Positions 16,304 to 23,969 of a DNA stretch of 64,000 bases are shown here, piece by piece. Position numbers and translations under genes: made by a program. Numbering within the stretch: the first letter of the stretch is position 1; every line of letters starts with the position of its first letter. Source of the stretch: Cellulomonas taurus. Its GTDB lineage: Bacteria > Actinomycetota > Actinomycetes > Actinomycetales > Cellulomonadaceae. The notes under the pieces were generated by a model. It was not told where the DNA came from and made no database searches. It saw only the letters and a list, made by a program, of their open reading frames with translations. The stretch spans positions 1,922,001 to 1,986,000 of the forward strand of contig NZ_CP051884.1 in assembly GCF_012931845.1 (NCBI RefSeq), written 5' to 3'.

Positions 16304-17077
16304 TCACAGATATCCATAGCTCAGCCAGCCCCCGTCCACGACGATCGTGTGGCCGGTGATGTACTCCGCCTCGTCCGAGGCCAGAAAGCGCACAGCGCCC
16401 GTGACGTCCGCTGGGGTGCCCCGGCGGCGCATCGGGATGCGGCGCACGATCGCGTCCTCGGTCAGGTCTCCGGCGACCACCGCCGGGTGCGGCGTCTCGA
16501 TCCGGATCATCCCGGGTGCCACCCCGTTGACCGTCACCCCGAACTCGGCCCATTCCACTGCCAGCGCCTTGATCGTCTGGGAGACGGCACCTTTGCTGGC
16601 GGCATAGGCGGCCCGCCCGGGGAAGGCCGTATACGACAGCAGCGAGGCGAAATGGACGATCCGGCCGAACCCGGCCTCGATCATCGGGGCCGCCACCGCA
16701 CGGGAGACCAGCAGCGGGCCGATCGCGTTCACCGCGATCATGTCCCGGGTCAGCTGCGGGTCGAGGTCGAGCGTGGGACCCATGCCGAAGACGCCAGCGC
16801 AGTTGACCACCGTGTCGAACGCTCCACCGAGCTGCTCGGCCAGCTCACCCACCCCCCGGGTCACCTGATCCGGGTCGGCGACGTCGACCACCGACCACGG
16901 AGCGGGACGACCACCGATCGAAGCGAGCTCACCGCTGACGGCGCGCAGCTCCCCCGCCGTCCGGCTGAGCACCGCCACTGCCGCTCCCTCCCGGGCGAAG
17001 GAGAGCGCGCAGGCACGGCCGATCCCACGACCGCCTCCGGTCACCAGGACGCGGCGTCCGTCGAACCTCGCCGTCAT
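16304..17077 (-). CDS. Short-chain dehydrogenase/reductase
   Basis: A 257-residue classical SDR: TGGGRGIG cofactor loop, NCAG, catalytic Ser in the HFASLLSY stretch, YAASKG with the catalytic Tyr and Lys, and a WLSYGYL C-terminus. It is close in layout to gluconate 5-dehydrogenase-like reductases. As the PKS module has no ketoreductase domain, this free-standing enzyme could reduce the beta-keto group or a sugar; this is inference. The ATG overlaps the upstream stop. Confidence 0.9.
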   Translation of the reverse strand: MTARFDGRRVLVTGGGRGIGRACALSFAREGAAVAVLSRTAGELRAVSGELASIGGRPAPWSVVDVADPDQVTRGVGELAEQLGGAFDTVVNCAGVFGMGPTLDLDPQLTRDMIAVNAIGPLLVSRAVAAPMIEAGFGRIVHFASLLSYTAFPGRAAYAASKGAVSQTIKALAVEWAEFGVTVNGVAPGMIRIETPHPAVVAGDLTEDAIVRRIPMRRRGTPADVTGAVRFLASDEAEYITGHTIVVDGGWLSYGYL

Positions 17078-17709
17078 CCGGTGACCCGCTTGCGGTACAC
17101 CGCGAGCCAGTGCCATTGGTCCGGCCGCTTCTCGGTGGGAAGGTTCCTGAACCGCCGCAGCTCGTCGATCTCGAAAGCGCCGATCCAGGGCAACACCATG
17201 TCGTCCGGCGACAGTCGGATCGGACCCGTTCCCGGGGTCATCCGGTCGGAGAACTCGGTCATCACCACAAGGCCGCCGGGCCGCAGCACACGTGCCACCT
17301 CGTCCGCGTAGCGCTGCCGGTGCTCGGGACGAATGTTGTGGTAGACGAACGAGTCGTGGACCACGTCCACGCTGGCGTCCGCGATCGGGATGTCCAGCAC
17401 GTCGCCCTCGACCAGCGTGATGTCCTCGCCGTAGAAGTCAGCGAGCTCACGCGCCCGGCGCAGGGCCGCCGCCGACCGGTCGATGCCGGTGACGTGCATG
17501 CCGTGCCGAGCGAGGAAGACGGCTGTCACGCCGGGTCCGCAGCCCAGATCCAGCACGGTGGCCCCGCGTCGCAGGACCTGGTCGATCACCAGCTGCTCGA
17601 CCGCCGGATTCACCGAGGTGGTGACCCATGACAGCTCGCCCAGCCGCTCCTCCTCGTACGCGTCGGTGAACTTGTCGACCCACCGTTCGGTGAAGGCATC
17701 CATCGTCAT
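17074..17709 (-). CDS. Class I SAM-dependent methyltransferase (possible FkbG role)
   Basis: A 211-residue Rossmann methyltransferase with motif I VLDLGCGPGVTAVF, an acidic GIDRS strand end, EGDVLDIPIADASVDVVHDS and VLRPGGLVVMTE. It is immediately downstream of the FkbH gene in an overlapping pair. In the FK506/ansamitocin-type extender pathways an O-methyltransferase (FkbG) turns hydroxymalonyl-ACP into methoxymalonyl-ACP, and this gene's position and size fit that role. Sequence alone does not fix the substrate. Confidence 0.85.
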   Translation of the reverse strand: MTMDAFTERWVDKFTDAYEEERLGELSWVTTSVNPAVEQLVIDQVLRRGATVLDLGCGPGVTAVFLARHGMHVTGIDRSAAALRRARELADFYGEDITLVEGDVLDIPIADASVDVVHDSFVYHNIRPEHRQRYADEVARVLRPGGLVVMTEFSDRMTPGTGPIRLSPDDMVLPWIGAFEIDELRRFRNLPTEKRPDQWHWLAVYRKRVTG

Positions 17710-18761
17710 CTCCTCGCTTCCAGTTCGGACAGGTCCAGGTCCACGTACTCCGGCACCGTCAAGGTCGTGGTCCGGCCCAGGCGCATCCGCCGGATGCCAT
17801 CGAGCTCACCGTCGACGGTGAAGCCAGCCAGCCGATAGACCAGGTACATCTGCCGGTTCACGTCATTGGGACGGAAGTCGGCGACCAGATCGCGACCGGC
17901 AGCCCCGGCCCGCTCGGCGAGCACCGCCAACACCGCCCCGCCGACGTTGCGTCCCATCACGCGGCACGACATCAGGAACAGCCGGATGCGCCACTGCCGC
18001 TCTTCCAGCGCGACCACCACCAGCCCGATCACGCCGTAGTCCCCGAACTGGTCGCTCAGCGACACCGACCACACCAGGCTGTCGGCATCGTCGATCAGCT
18101 CGGCCAACTGGGCGGCGCTCAGCTGCAGTCCGGTCGTATTGAGCTGATGGGTCCGTTGCGTCAGCTCGGCGGCTCGCACCAGATCCGCCGCGCGGGTGGG
18201 GCGCACCACCAGACGCATGTCCAGCGATCGCAGGAAGTCCGACCGCGGACCGACGAACCCCTCCTCGTACGTCCGGCGGGTGGCGGCTTCCCGGTACAGA
18301 TGCCGTCGACGGCTCGCCTCGACGGTGATCGGGAGATCGAACTCGCTCCGTTCGGTCAGCCCCGACAGGTCGTCCAGGTCGAAGCACCGGACCTCGGGCA
18401 GCGCGTCGGCGACCTCAGCGCGCTCGAAGGCCGAGTCGTCGACGAATGCCACCGTGTCCACGCCGATCCCAAGCCCGGCGGCCACCCGTTCGATCAGGAC
18501 GGACTTGGCGTCCCAGGAGATCTGAGGCACCAGGAAGTACTCCGCCAGGCCGAGGCGGTCGAGTCGGCGCAACGCCGGTCCCGGTTCGTTCTTGCTGGCG
18601 ATGCTCTGCAGGACTCCGCGCCGGTCGAGTTCCAGGACGGTCTCGCGCACACCGTCGCGAAGTCGGGTGCCACCTCCCTCGGCCAGCACGCCGTGCCACA
18701 ACGTGCCGTCCAGATCCCAGACCACACACTTCACCCTGGCGGCCGGACGCCGATCAGTCAT
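17706..18761 (-). CDS. FkbH-like HAD-family glyceryl-ACP-forming enzyme
   Basis: A 351-residue HAD-IIIC protein. The N-terminal HAD domain has VVWDLDGTLWHGVL (Asp16 and Asp18), IASKNEPGPAL and AFVDDSAFERAEV. The C-terminal GNAT-like half has GDYGVIGLVVV and SCRVMGRNVGGAVL. FkbH enzymes take a glyceryl unit from 1,3-bisphosphoglycerate and load it on a dedicated ACP. Genes for an ACP, an acyl-CoA-dehydrogenase-like and a 3-hydroxyacyl-CoA-dehydrogenase-like protein lie next to it, which points to hydroxy/methoxymalonyl-ACP formation rather than tetronate assembly. Confidence 0.92.
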   Translation of the reverse strand: MTDRRPAARVKCVVWDLDGTLWHGVLAEGGGTRLRDGVRETVLELDRRGVLQSIASKNEPGPALRRLDRLGLAEYFLVPQISWDAKSVLIERVAAGLGIGVDTVAFVDDSAFERAEVADALPEVRCFDLDDLSGLTERSEFDLPITVEASRRRHLYREAATRRTYEEGFVGPRSDFLRSLDMRLVVRPTRAADLVRAAELTQRTHQLNTTGLQLSAAQLAELIDDADSLVWSVSLSDQFGDYGVIGLVVVALEERQWRIRLFLMSCRVMGRNVGGAVLAVLAERAGAAGRDLVADFRPNDVNRQMYLVYRLAGFTVDGELDGIRRMRLGRTTTLTVPEYVDLDLSELEARR

Positions 18762-19830
18762 CGTCGACCCCGCTCCGATGCCGGGCGATGACCTGGCCCG
18801 CGACCAGATCCTGGAGCAGCTGGGTGTTGCCCTCGATCACCTCGTACACCCGGGCGTCCCGCACCATCCGGTCGACCGGAGACCCGTCCAGCAGCCCGGC
18901 GGCCCCGGCGATCTGTGCGGCGACCGAGGTGGCGAGGGTGGCGGCCCTGCTGGCTGCCAGCTTGGCGATCAGCACGTCCTGGATCAGCCACTCGCCGCGG
19001 TCCTGCATCGAGTCGGCGGCGCGTCGACACAGATCCTCAGCCCCGTGCACCGCGACGGCTGCGTCGGCGAGCAGCCCGCGCACCAGCTGTCGCTCGTGCA
19101 GGGCGTGTCCCGACGGGTGCCGGGCGACCGCCCGCTCGGTCGCCGCACGCAATCCCGCCTGGGCGAGACCCAGCGAGGCGAACGCGACCGCGAGGCGGCC
19201 CAGGAGAAGCGCGTCCGTCGCCACATGCGCGAGGGCACTGCCGGTCCTGCCGACCTGCCGCGAGCTCGGTACCCGACATCCGTCGAATCTGATGGTCCCC
19301 AGTTCGGCCTCCGCGAACCCACTGGTGCGGGGGCACTCCTCCACCTGCACGCCGGGGGTGTCACTGTCCACCAGCAGCGCGACAGCGCCCCTCTCGGTCC
19401 CCGCGAACACGAGGAAGACGTCGGCGGCCCGACCGTAGGTGACCCAGTGCTTCGACCCGGTCAGCGACCACCCGTCCGCCTCTGGCTCACAGGCGATCGA
19501 CAGGTTCTGGATATCACTTCCGGCCGTCTCCTCGGACAGCGCGAAAGCCGCGATCCGCTGCCCGGTCGCGAGCTGCGGCAGGTGGGCACTGCGCAGCTGC
19601 TCGTTCCCCCACCGTTGGACGGCCCGGCACACCATGGCGTGCACCGTCAGCAGTGCCTGCCGGGACGGGGACGACGCGGCGATCAGCCGGCAGACCTGGC
19701 CGAACTCCTGGTAGCCGCGGGCCGCACCACCGTATTCCGGCGACACCAGCAGACCGAGCGCCGACAGATCGCTGCCGTCGAGGAATCCCGCAGCCAGAGC
19801 GCGGGCGTCGGTCCCGGTCGTGACGCTCAC
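18754..19830 (-). CDS. FkbI-like acyl-CoA dehydrogenase family protein
   Basis: A 358-residue flavoprotein with the acyl-CoA dehydrogenase signatures AFALSEETAGSDIQ, GSKHWVTYGRAADVF, the helical C-terminal domain and VYEVIEGNTQLLQDLVAG. In the methoxymalonyl pathway the FkbI-type enzyme oxidises glyceryl-derived ACP thioesters rather than CoA esters. It overlaps the FkbH gene by 8 bp and the ACP gene by 4 bp. Confidence 0.9.
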   Translation of the reverse strand: MSVTTGTDARALAAGFLDGSDLSALGLLVSPEYGGAARGYQEFGQVCRLIAASSPSRQALLTVHAMVCRAVQRWGNEQLRSAHLPQLATGQRIAAFALSEETAGSDIQNLSIACEPEADGWSLTGSKHWVTYGRAADVFLVFAGTERGAVALLVDSDTPGVQVEECPRTSGFAEAELGTIRFDGCRVPSSRQVGRTGSALAHVATDALLLGRLAVAFASLGLAQAGLRAATERAVARHPSGHALHERQLVRGLLADAAVAVHGAEDLCRRAADSMQDRGEWLIQDVLIAKLAASRAATLATSVAAQIAGAAGLLDGSPVDRMVRDARVYEVIEGNTQLLQDLVAGQVIARHRSGVDDD

Positions 19831-20105
19831 CGGTCGAGCTTCCTGGTGACCAATGCGGTGATCGCGGCGAGGGAGTCGAAGTTCGCGATGTCAAGGTCCT
19901 CGTCCGCCACCTCCAGGCCGAACGACCGTTCGAGATGACCGATCAGTCCCACCGCCGCCAGCGAGTCCAGCCACCCGGCGGAGATCAGACGGTCCTGGTG
20001 CAGCACTGCCTCGTCGTCCACGTAGCGGGAGAGATAGGCCACGACGACGGAGCGGATCGCGTTACCGTCCTGGGGGTCGATCGATTCGCGGGTCGTGGTG
20101 GGCAT
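19827..20105 (-). CDS. Dedicated acyl carrier protein (FkbJ-like)
   Basis: A 92-residue stand-alone ACP with Ser48 in AGWLDSLAAVGLIGHLE as the phosphopantetheine site and the acidic helix III (VADEDLDIANFDS). Its place between the FkbI- and FkbK-like genes marks it as the carrier on which the C3 extender is built. The ATG at 20105 leaves a 5-bp gap to the FkbK gene. Predicted substrate of the PPTase at 10494. Confidence 0.92.
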   Translation of the reverse strand: MPTTTRESIDPQDGNAIRSVVVAYLSRYVDDEAVLHQDRLISAGWLDSLAAVGLIGHLERSFGLEVADEDLDIANFDSLAAITALVTRKLDR

Positions 20106-20110
20106 CCAGA

Positions 20111-20968
20111 TCAGCTCTCCTCGTAGTCGTAGAAGCCCGCCCCGGTTTTCCGGCCGAGCTTTCCCGTGCGCAGCATCTCCAGCAGGGCCGCGGAAGGGGT
20201 GAACCGTTCGGGCCCGTAGTGGTCGGCCAACACGTGCAGCGTGTCGACGATGGTGTCGATCCCGATCAGGTCGGCTGTACGGAGCGGCCCGGTGCGGTGA
20301 CCGAGACATCCGCGGAACAGCGTGTCGACCTGGGGCACCGTCGCCACCGATTGATCAACCAGGTCGGCCGCCTCGTTGATGAACATCATCAGACAGCGGT
20401 TGATGACGAAACCGGCGGCGTCCTCGACCACGACAGCCGACTTGTCCAGTGCCCGGAGCAGCGCACCGAGGGTGGCGAGCGCATGCTCGCCGGTCGTCGC
20501 GGCACGGATCACCTCGACCATCGACGATGTCGCCACAGGGTTCATGAAGTGGGCACCGACCACTCGGCTCGGGTTGGAGTACCCCAGCGCAATCGAGGTG
20601 ATCGGCACCGCCGAGGTGTTCACCGCGACCACCGCCTCGGCCGACAGCACCCGGTCCAGCTCGCGGTGGACGACAGCCTTGATCTCCGGGTCCTCGGTCA
20701 CGTTCTCGATCACGAGTCGACAGCCGCCCACCGCGTCGAGCTCACCGGCAGTCCGCAGCGCGCCTGCGGCTCCTGTCTGGTCCCGGCCGGATGCCAACCG
20801 CGCGATCCGACGGTGTCGACCGATCTCGACCTCCGCCGACGCGCGCGCCGCATCGTCGGTGTCCACCACCACCGCCGGGATGCCCACGGCCGTGATCGCA
20901 TGGGCCAGACTCAGTCCCATCACGCCGGCACCGACGATGCCGACCTCGGTCGACCAGCTGTCATCCAT
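20111..20968 (-). CDS. FkbK-like 3-hydroxyacyl-CoA dehydrogenase family protein
   Basis: A 285-residue dehydrogenase: Rossmann GIVGAGVMGLSLAHA, NTSAVPITSIA, the HFMNPVATSSMVEVI substrate segment and AGFVINRCLMMFINEA in the C-terminal helical domain. In hydroxymalonyl-ACP formation this enzyme oxidises the glyceryl thioester together with the FkbI-like flavoprotein. It overlaps the PKS stop by 8 bp. Confidence 0.92.
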   Translation of the reverse strand: MDDSWSTEVGIVGAGVMGLSLAHAITAVGIPAVVVDTDDAARASAEVEIGRHRRIARLASGRDQTGAAGALRTAGELDAVGGCRLVIENVTEDPEIKAVVHRELDRVLSAEAVVAVNTSAVPITSIALGYSNPSRVVGAHFMNPVATSSMVEVIRAATTGEHALATLGALLRALDKSAVVVEDAAGFVINRCLMMFINEAADLVDQSVATVPQVDTLFRGCLGHRTGPLRTADLIGIDTIVDTLHVLADHYGPERFTPSAALLEMLRTGKLGRKTGAGFYDYEES

Positions 20969-23900
20969 CGTGTCCGCCGTCCCCTCGTTCGTGTTCCACC
21001 CATCGGGTGATCCGCGCAGCCATCCGGTCGAATCGCGATTCCTCGAACATGACCACCGCCGGGACATGCACGCCGGTGCGGCGTTCGACCGCTCGGATGA
21101 GTTGCACGCTCATCAGCGAGTCACCGCCCAGATCGAAGAAGTCGTCCCGCGCGGTCGGGCTCGTGCCGAGGACCTCCTGCCACGACAGATCGAGCGACAC
21201 GCTCAGCGCATGCGTCCGATCCGCCGGGTCCGGCTCACTCGCAGCGGATGTCGGCGCTGCGGGTGCTTCCGACTCCCGGTGCTCGCTCGGCCCCGCCGTG
21301 CCGCGTGCGCCGGTCGGTGCCCCGTCCAAGACCACCTGCTGGTCTGCGTCGATCCGGAGCAGCCGCTGGTCCGGAGCGGTCGTGGGCATCGACACCCGGC
21401 GTCCGCCCGTGGCAGGCAGCGCCGACCACCGGGGCTCCTCACCGTGTCGCCACAGCGTTCCCAGCGCGCGCAGTAGCACGTCCCGGTCCGGCTCGTCCTG
21501 GTAGTCGCGCCGCACCGTCCCCACGACGACCGCGCCCGCCAGGTCTCGCTGAGCCTGCGCGGCGAGGGTCCGCAACGGCCCCGGCCCCACCTCGACCAAC
21601 GCCGACGACCCGGCCGCCACCGTCCGCAGCGCCGCACCGAAATGCACCGTGGAGGTCAGGTGCCGATGCCAGTACTCGGGGTCGGTGTACGCCTGGTCCG
21701 CCCAGCTGCCGGTCACGTTCGCCGCTGTGCGCACCCGGGCCTGCGACCGAGTCATCCGCGCCACCAGGGGGCGCAACGCGTCGGCGACCGGTCGCATCAA
21801 CGGGGTGTGCAACGCCTGGGCGGACGACAGCAGCCGTGCCGGTGCTCCGCGCTCGGCCAGCTGGTCCGCGAGGGCGACCACCGCGCGACGTTCACCACCG
21901 AGCACACAACTGCGTGGCGAGTTGACGGCTGACAACCACACCCGGTCGCCCAGCAGTTCGACGGCCGCCTGCTCGGAGATGCCGACCGCCAGCATCGCCC
22001 CGTCGGTCAGCTCGGACAACAGTTCTGCACGCCGGATCACCAGCTCGATCGCGTCGCTCTCCTCGAACACCCCGGTGAAGGTCGCCGCGGCGAGTTCGCC
22101 CAGGCTATGGCCCACCACCGAGCTGATCGACAGACCCCATGCCTCCAGCTGCCGAGCGAGCGCGACCTCGACGCAGAACAGCGAGGCGTGCACCCTCACC
22201 GTGTCGATGTCAGCGAGGGAGGTGACGTCCCGCTCGGCCACCAGCCGACGCAGCCCGGGTGCGCGTGCTCCCGCCGGTGCCTTCGGCTCCGGCGGCGGGA
22301 TCGTCAGTTCCCGGCCGGCGCGGTCCGAGCAAGCGGCCAGCAGTCGGGTGAGCTCGCGCTCGTAGTCGGGAAGCCACGTTCGTAGACCGGCGGTCATCCC
22401 GGCGTAGTGGTCGCCCACCCCGGGGAACACCAGGCTCACTCCCCGGCCTTCGGGATTGCCGGCCGGCGGCGTCGATTCCTCCAGCAGCCCCTGAGCCAGC
22501 GTCTCCGCATCCGCCCCGACGGCGAACCGCCGGACAGCCCGGTGGCGACGGCCCCGCTGCGACACGGCCGCGGCATCCTGCGGGGACGCGCCCGCGCGCA
22601 GCGCCTCGGCCCATCGTCCGGCAGTGTGCGACGTCGCCTGCTGGGAACCACCCGACACCAGCACGAGGGTCGTCCGGCGATCCGGATCCGCGACGGCGCG
22701 TTCCGGCGGCTGGTCGACCAGCACGTGCGCGTTCGTCCCGCCCAGTCCGAAGGCGCTGATCCCGGCGCGGCGCGTCCCGGACAACGGCCAGCTCTGCGCA
22801 ACCCTGGCCAGCTGGAGGTGGGTGTCGGTCCGGGTGAAGTCGGCGGCGACACCCACGTTGATGACCGGGGGGACACGTCCCTCCCGCACGCTGAGGATCC
22901 CCCGCACCAGACCAGCAAGTCCCGACGCCTCACGCAGGTGCCCCAGGTTCGACTTCACCGAGCCGACCAGAGTGGTCTCCGCGCGGCCGTAGACGGATGC
23001 CAGAGCCGCCCATTCGGTCGCATCGCCCAGTGCGGTCCCGGATCCGTGCGCCTCGATGCTGCCCACCGAGTCGGCCTCGACCTCGGCGAACAGCAGCGCG
23101 TCGCGGATCACCGCGCGTTGCGCGTCAGCGCTCACCGAGCCGTACCCGCTCTTGGCCCCATCGTTGTTGACAGCCGACCCGCGCACGATCGCGTGGATCG
23201 GGTCGTCGTCGGCCACCGCTTCGTCGCCGCGCTTGAGCACCAGCGCCACTGCCCCGTCACCAGCAACGGCCCCGGTGGCGCGAGCGGAGAACGGCCGGCA
23301 CACCCCGTCGGCCGACCCGATGCTTCCGGCGTAGTGGAGGTACCCGTGTACGTCCGGCACCCGCACCGCAGCGGCAGCGACCACCGCGACGTCACACTCG
23401 TAGGCAGCGAGCGCCTGACATGCCTGATGGAGGGCGACCAGCCCGGTGGAACAGGCGCTCTGCACGGTGACAGCCGGACCCGTCAGGTCGAAGCGAAACG
23501 CCACTTTGGTCGTCGCGTGGTCCTTCTCGTTGCCGATCTCCAGGGCGAGTTCGTCCGCCGGCTCTCCGGTGCCGGCCAGCACCGCGCGCACCAGATCCTG
23601 ATGACGGTTCCGTCCGACCCCCGCGTAGACCCCGACCCGGGCACCAGGAGCCAGCACCAGCGCGGCGTCCTCGAGCGCCTCGGCGACCAGGGTGAGCAGC
23701 AGGCGGTGCTGCGGATCGGTGAGGGTCGCGGCCCGTGGTGACATCCCGAACCGAGCGGCGTCGAAGTCGAACGCACCCGCGATCCGGCCGGAGGCGCCGA
23801 TCCAGCGCGCGTCGTCCAACAGGTCATCCGGGACCGAACCCCGCAGTTCCTGCACCGTTCGCCGGGTCAGACAGTCGCGTCCCGCCAGCAGCTGAGCCCA

Positions 23901-23969
23901 GTAGCTGGCGACGTCATCGGCACCCGGCAACCGTGCCGACATGCCGAGCACCGCGATCCCGTCGTTCAC
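20961..23969 (-). CDS. Type I modular polyketide synthase, KS-AT-ACP
   Basis: A 1002-residue single-module PKS. The KS has Cys173 in VQSACSTG, His308 in EAHGSGT and His344 in KSNLGH, all intact. The AT has Ser622 in VVGHSLGELA, and the specificity motif reads QALH (718-721), neither malonyl HAFH nor methylmalonyl YASH. The ACP has Ser951 in LGGDSLMSVQL. There is no KR, DH, ER or thioesterase. It would add one C2 or substituted C2 unit to the acyl/aminoacyl chain made by the NRPS encoded just upstream (ATGA overlap). The nearby extender genes suggest a hydroxy- or methoxymalonyl-ACP substrate. Confidence 0.94.
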   Translation of the reverse strand: MNDGIAVLGMSARLPGADDVASYWAQLLAGRDCLTRRTVQELRGSVPDDLLDDARWIGASGRIAGAFDFDAARFGMSPRAATLTDPQHRLLLTLVAEALEDAALVLAPGARVGVYAGVGRNRHQDLVRAVLAGTGEPADELALEIGNEKDHATTKVAFRFDLTGPAVTVQSACSTGLVALHQACQALAAYECDVAVVAAAAVRVPDVHGYLHYAGSIGSADGVCRPFSARATGAVAGDGAVALVLKRGDEAVADDDPIHAIVRGSAVNNDGAKSGYGSVSADAQRAVIRDALLFAEVEADSVGSIEAHGSGTALGDATEWAALASVYGRAETTLVGSVKSNLGHLREASGLAGLVRGILSVREGRVPPVINVGVAADFTRTDTHLQLARVAQSWPLSGTRRAGISAFGLGGTNAHVLVDQPPERAVADPDRRTTLVLVSGGSQQATSHTAGRWAEALRAGASPQDAAAVSQRGRRHRAVRRFAVGADAETLAQGLLEESTPPAGNPEGRGVSLVFPGVGDHYAGMTAGLRTWLPDYERELTRLLAACSDRAGRELTIPPPEPKAPAGARAPGLRRLVAERDVTSLADIDTVRVHASLFCVEVALARQLEAWGLSISSVVGHSLGELAAATFTGVFEESDAIELVIRRAELLSELTDGAMLAVGISEQAAVELLGDRVWLSAVNSPRSCVLGGERRAVVALADQLAERGAPARLLSSAQALHTPLMRPVADALRPLVARMTRSQARVRTAANVTGSWADQAYTDPEYWHRHLTSTVHFGAALRTVAAGSSALVEVGPGPLRTLAAQAQRDLAGAVVVGTVRRDYQDEPDRDVLLRALGTLWRHGEEPRWSALPATGGRRVSMPTTAPDQRLLRIDADQQVVLDGAPTGARGTAGPSEHRESEAPAAPTSAASEPDPADRTHALSVSLDLSWQEVLGTSPTARDDFFDLGGDSLMSVQLIRAVERRTGVHVPAVVMFEESRFDRMAARITRWVEHERGDGGHDG

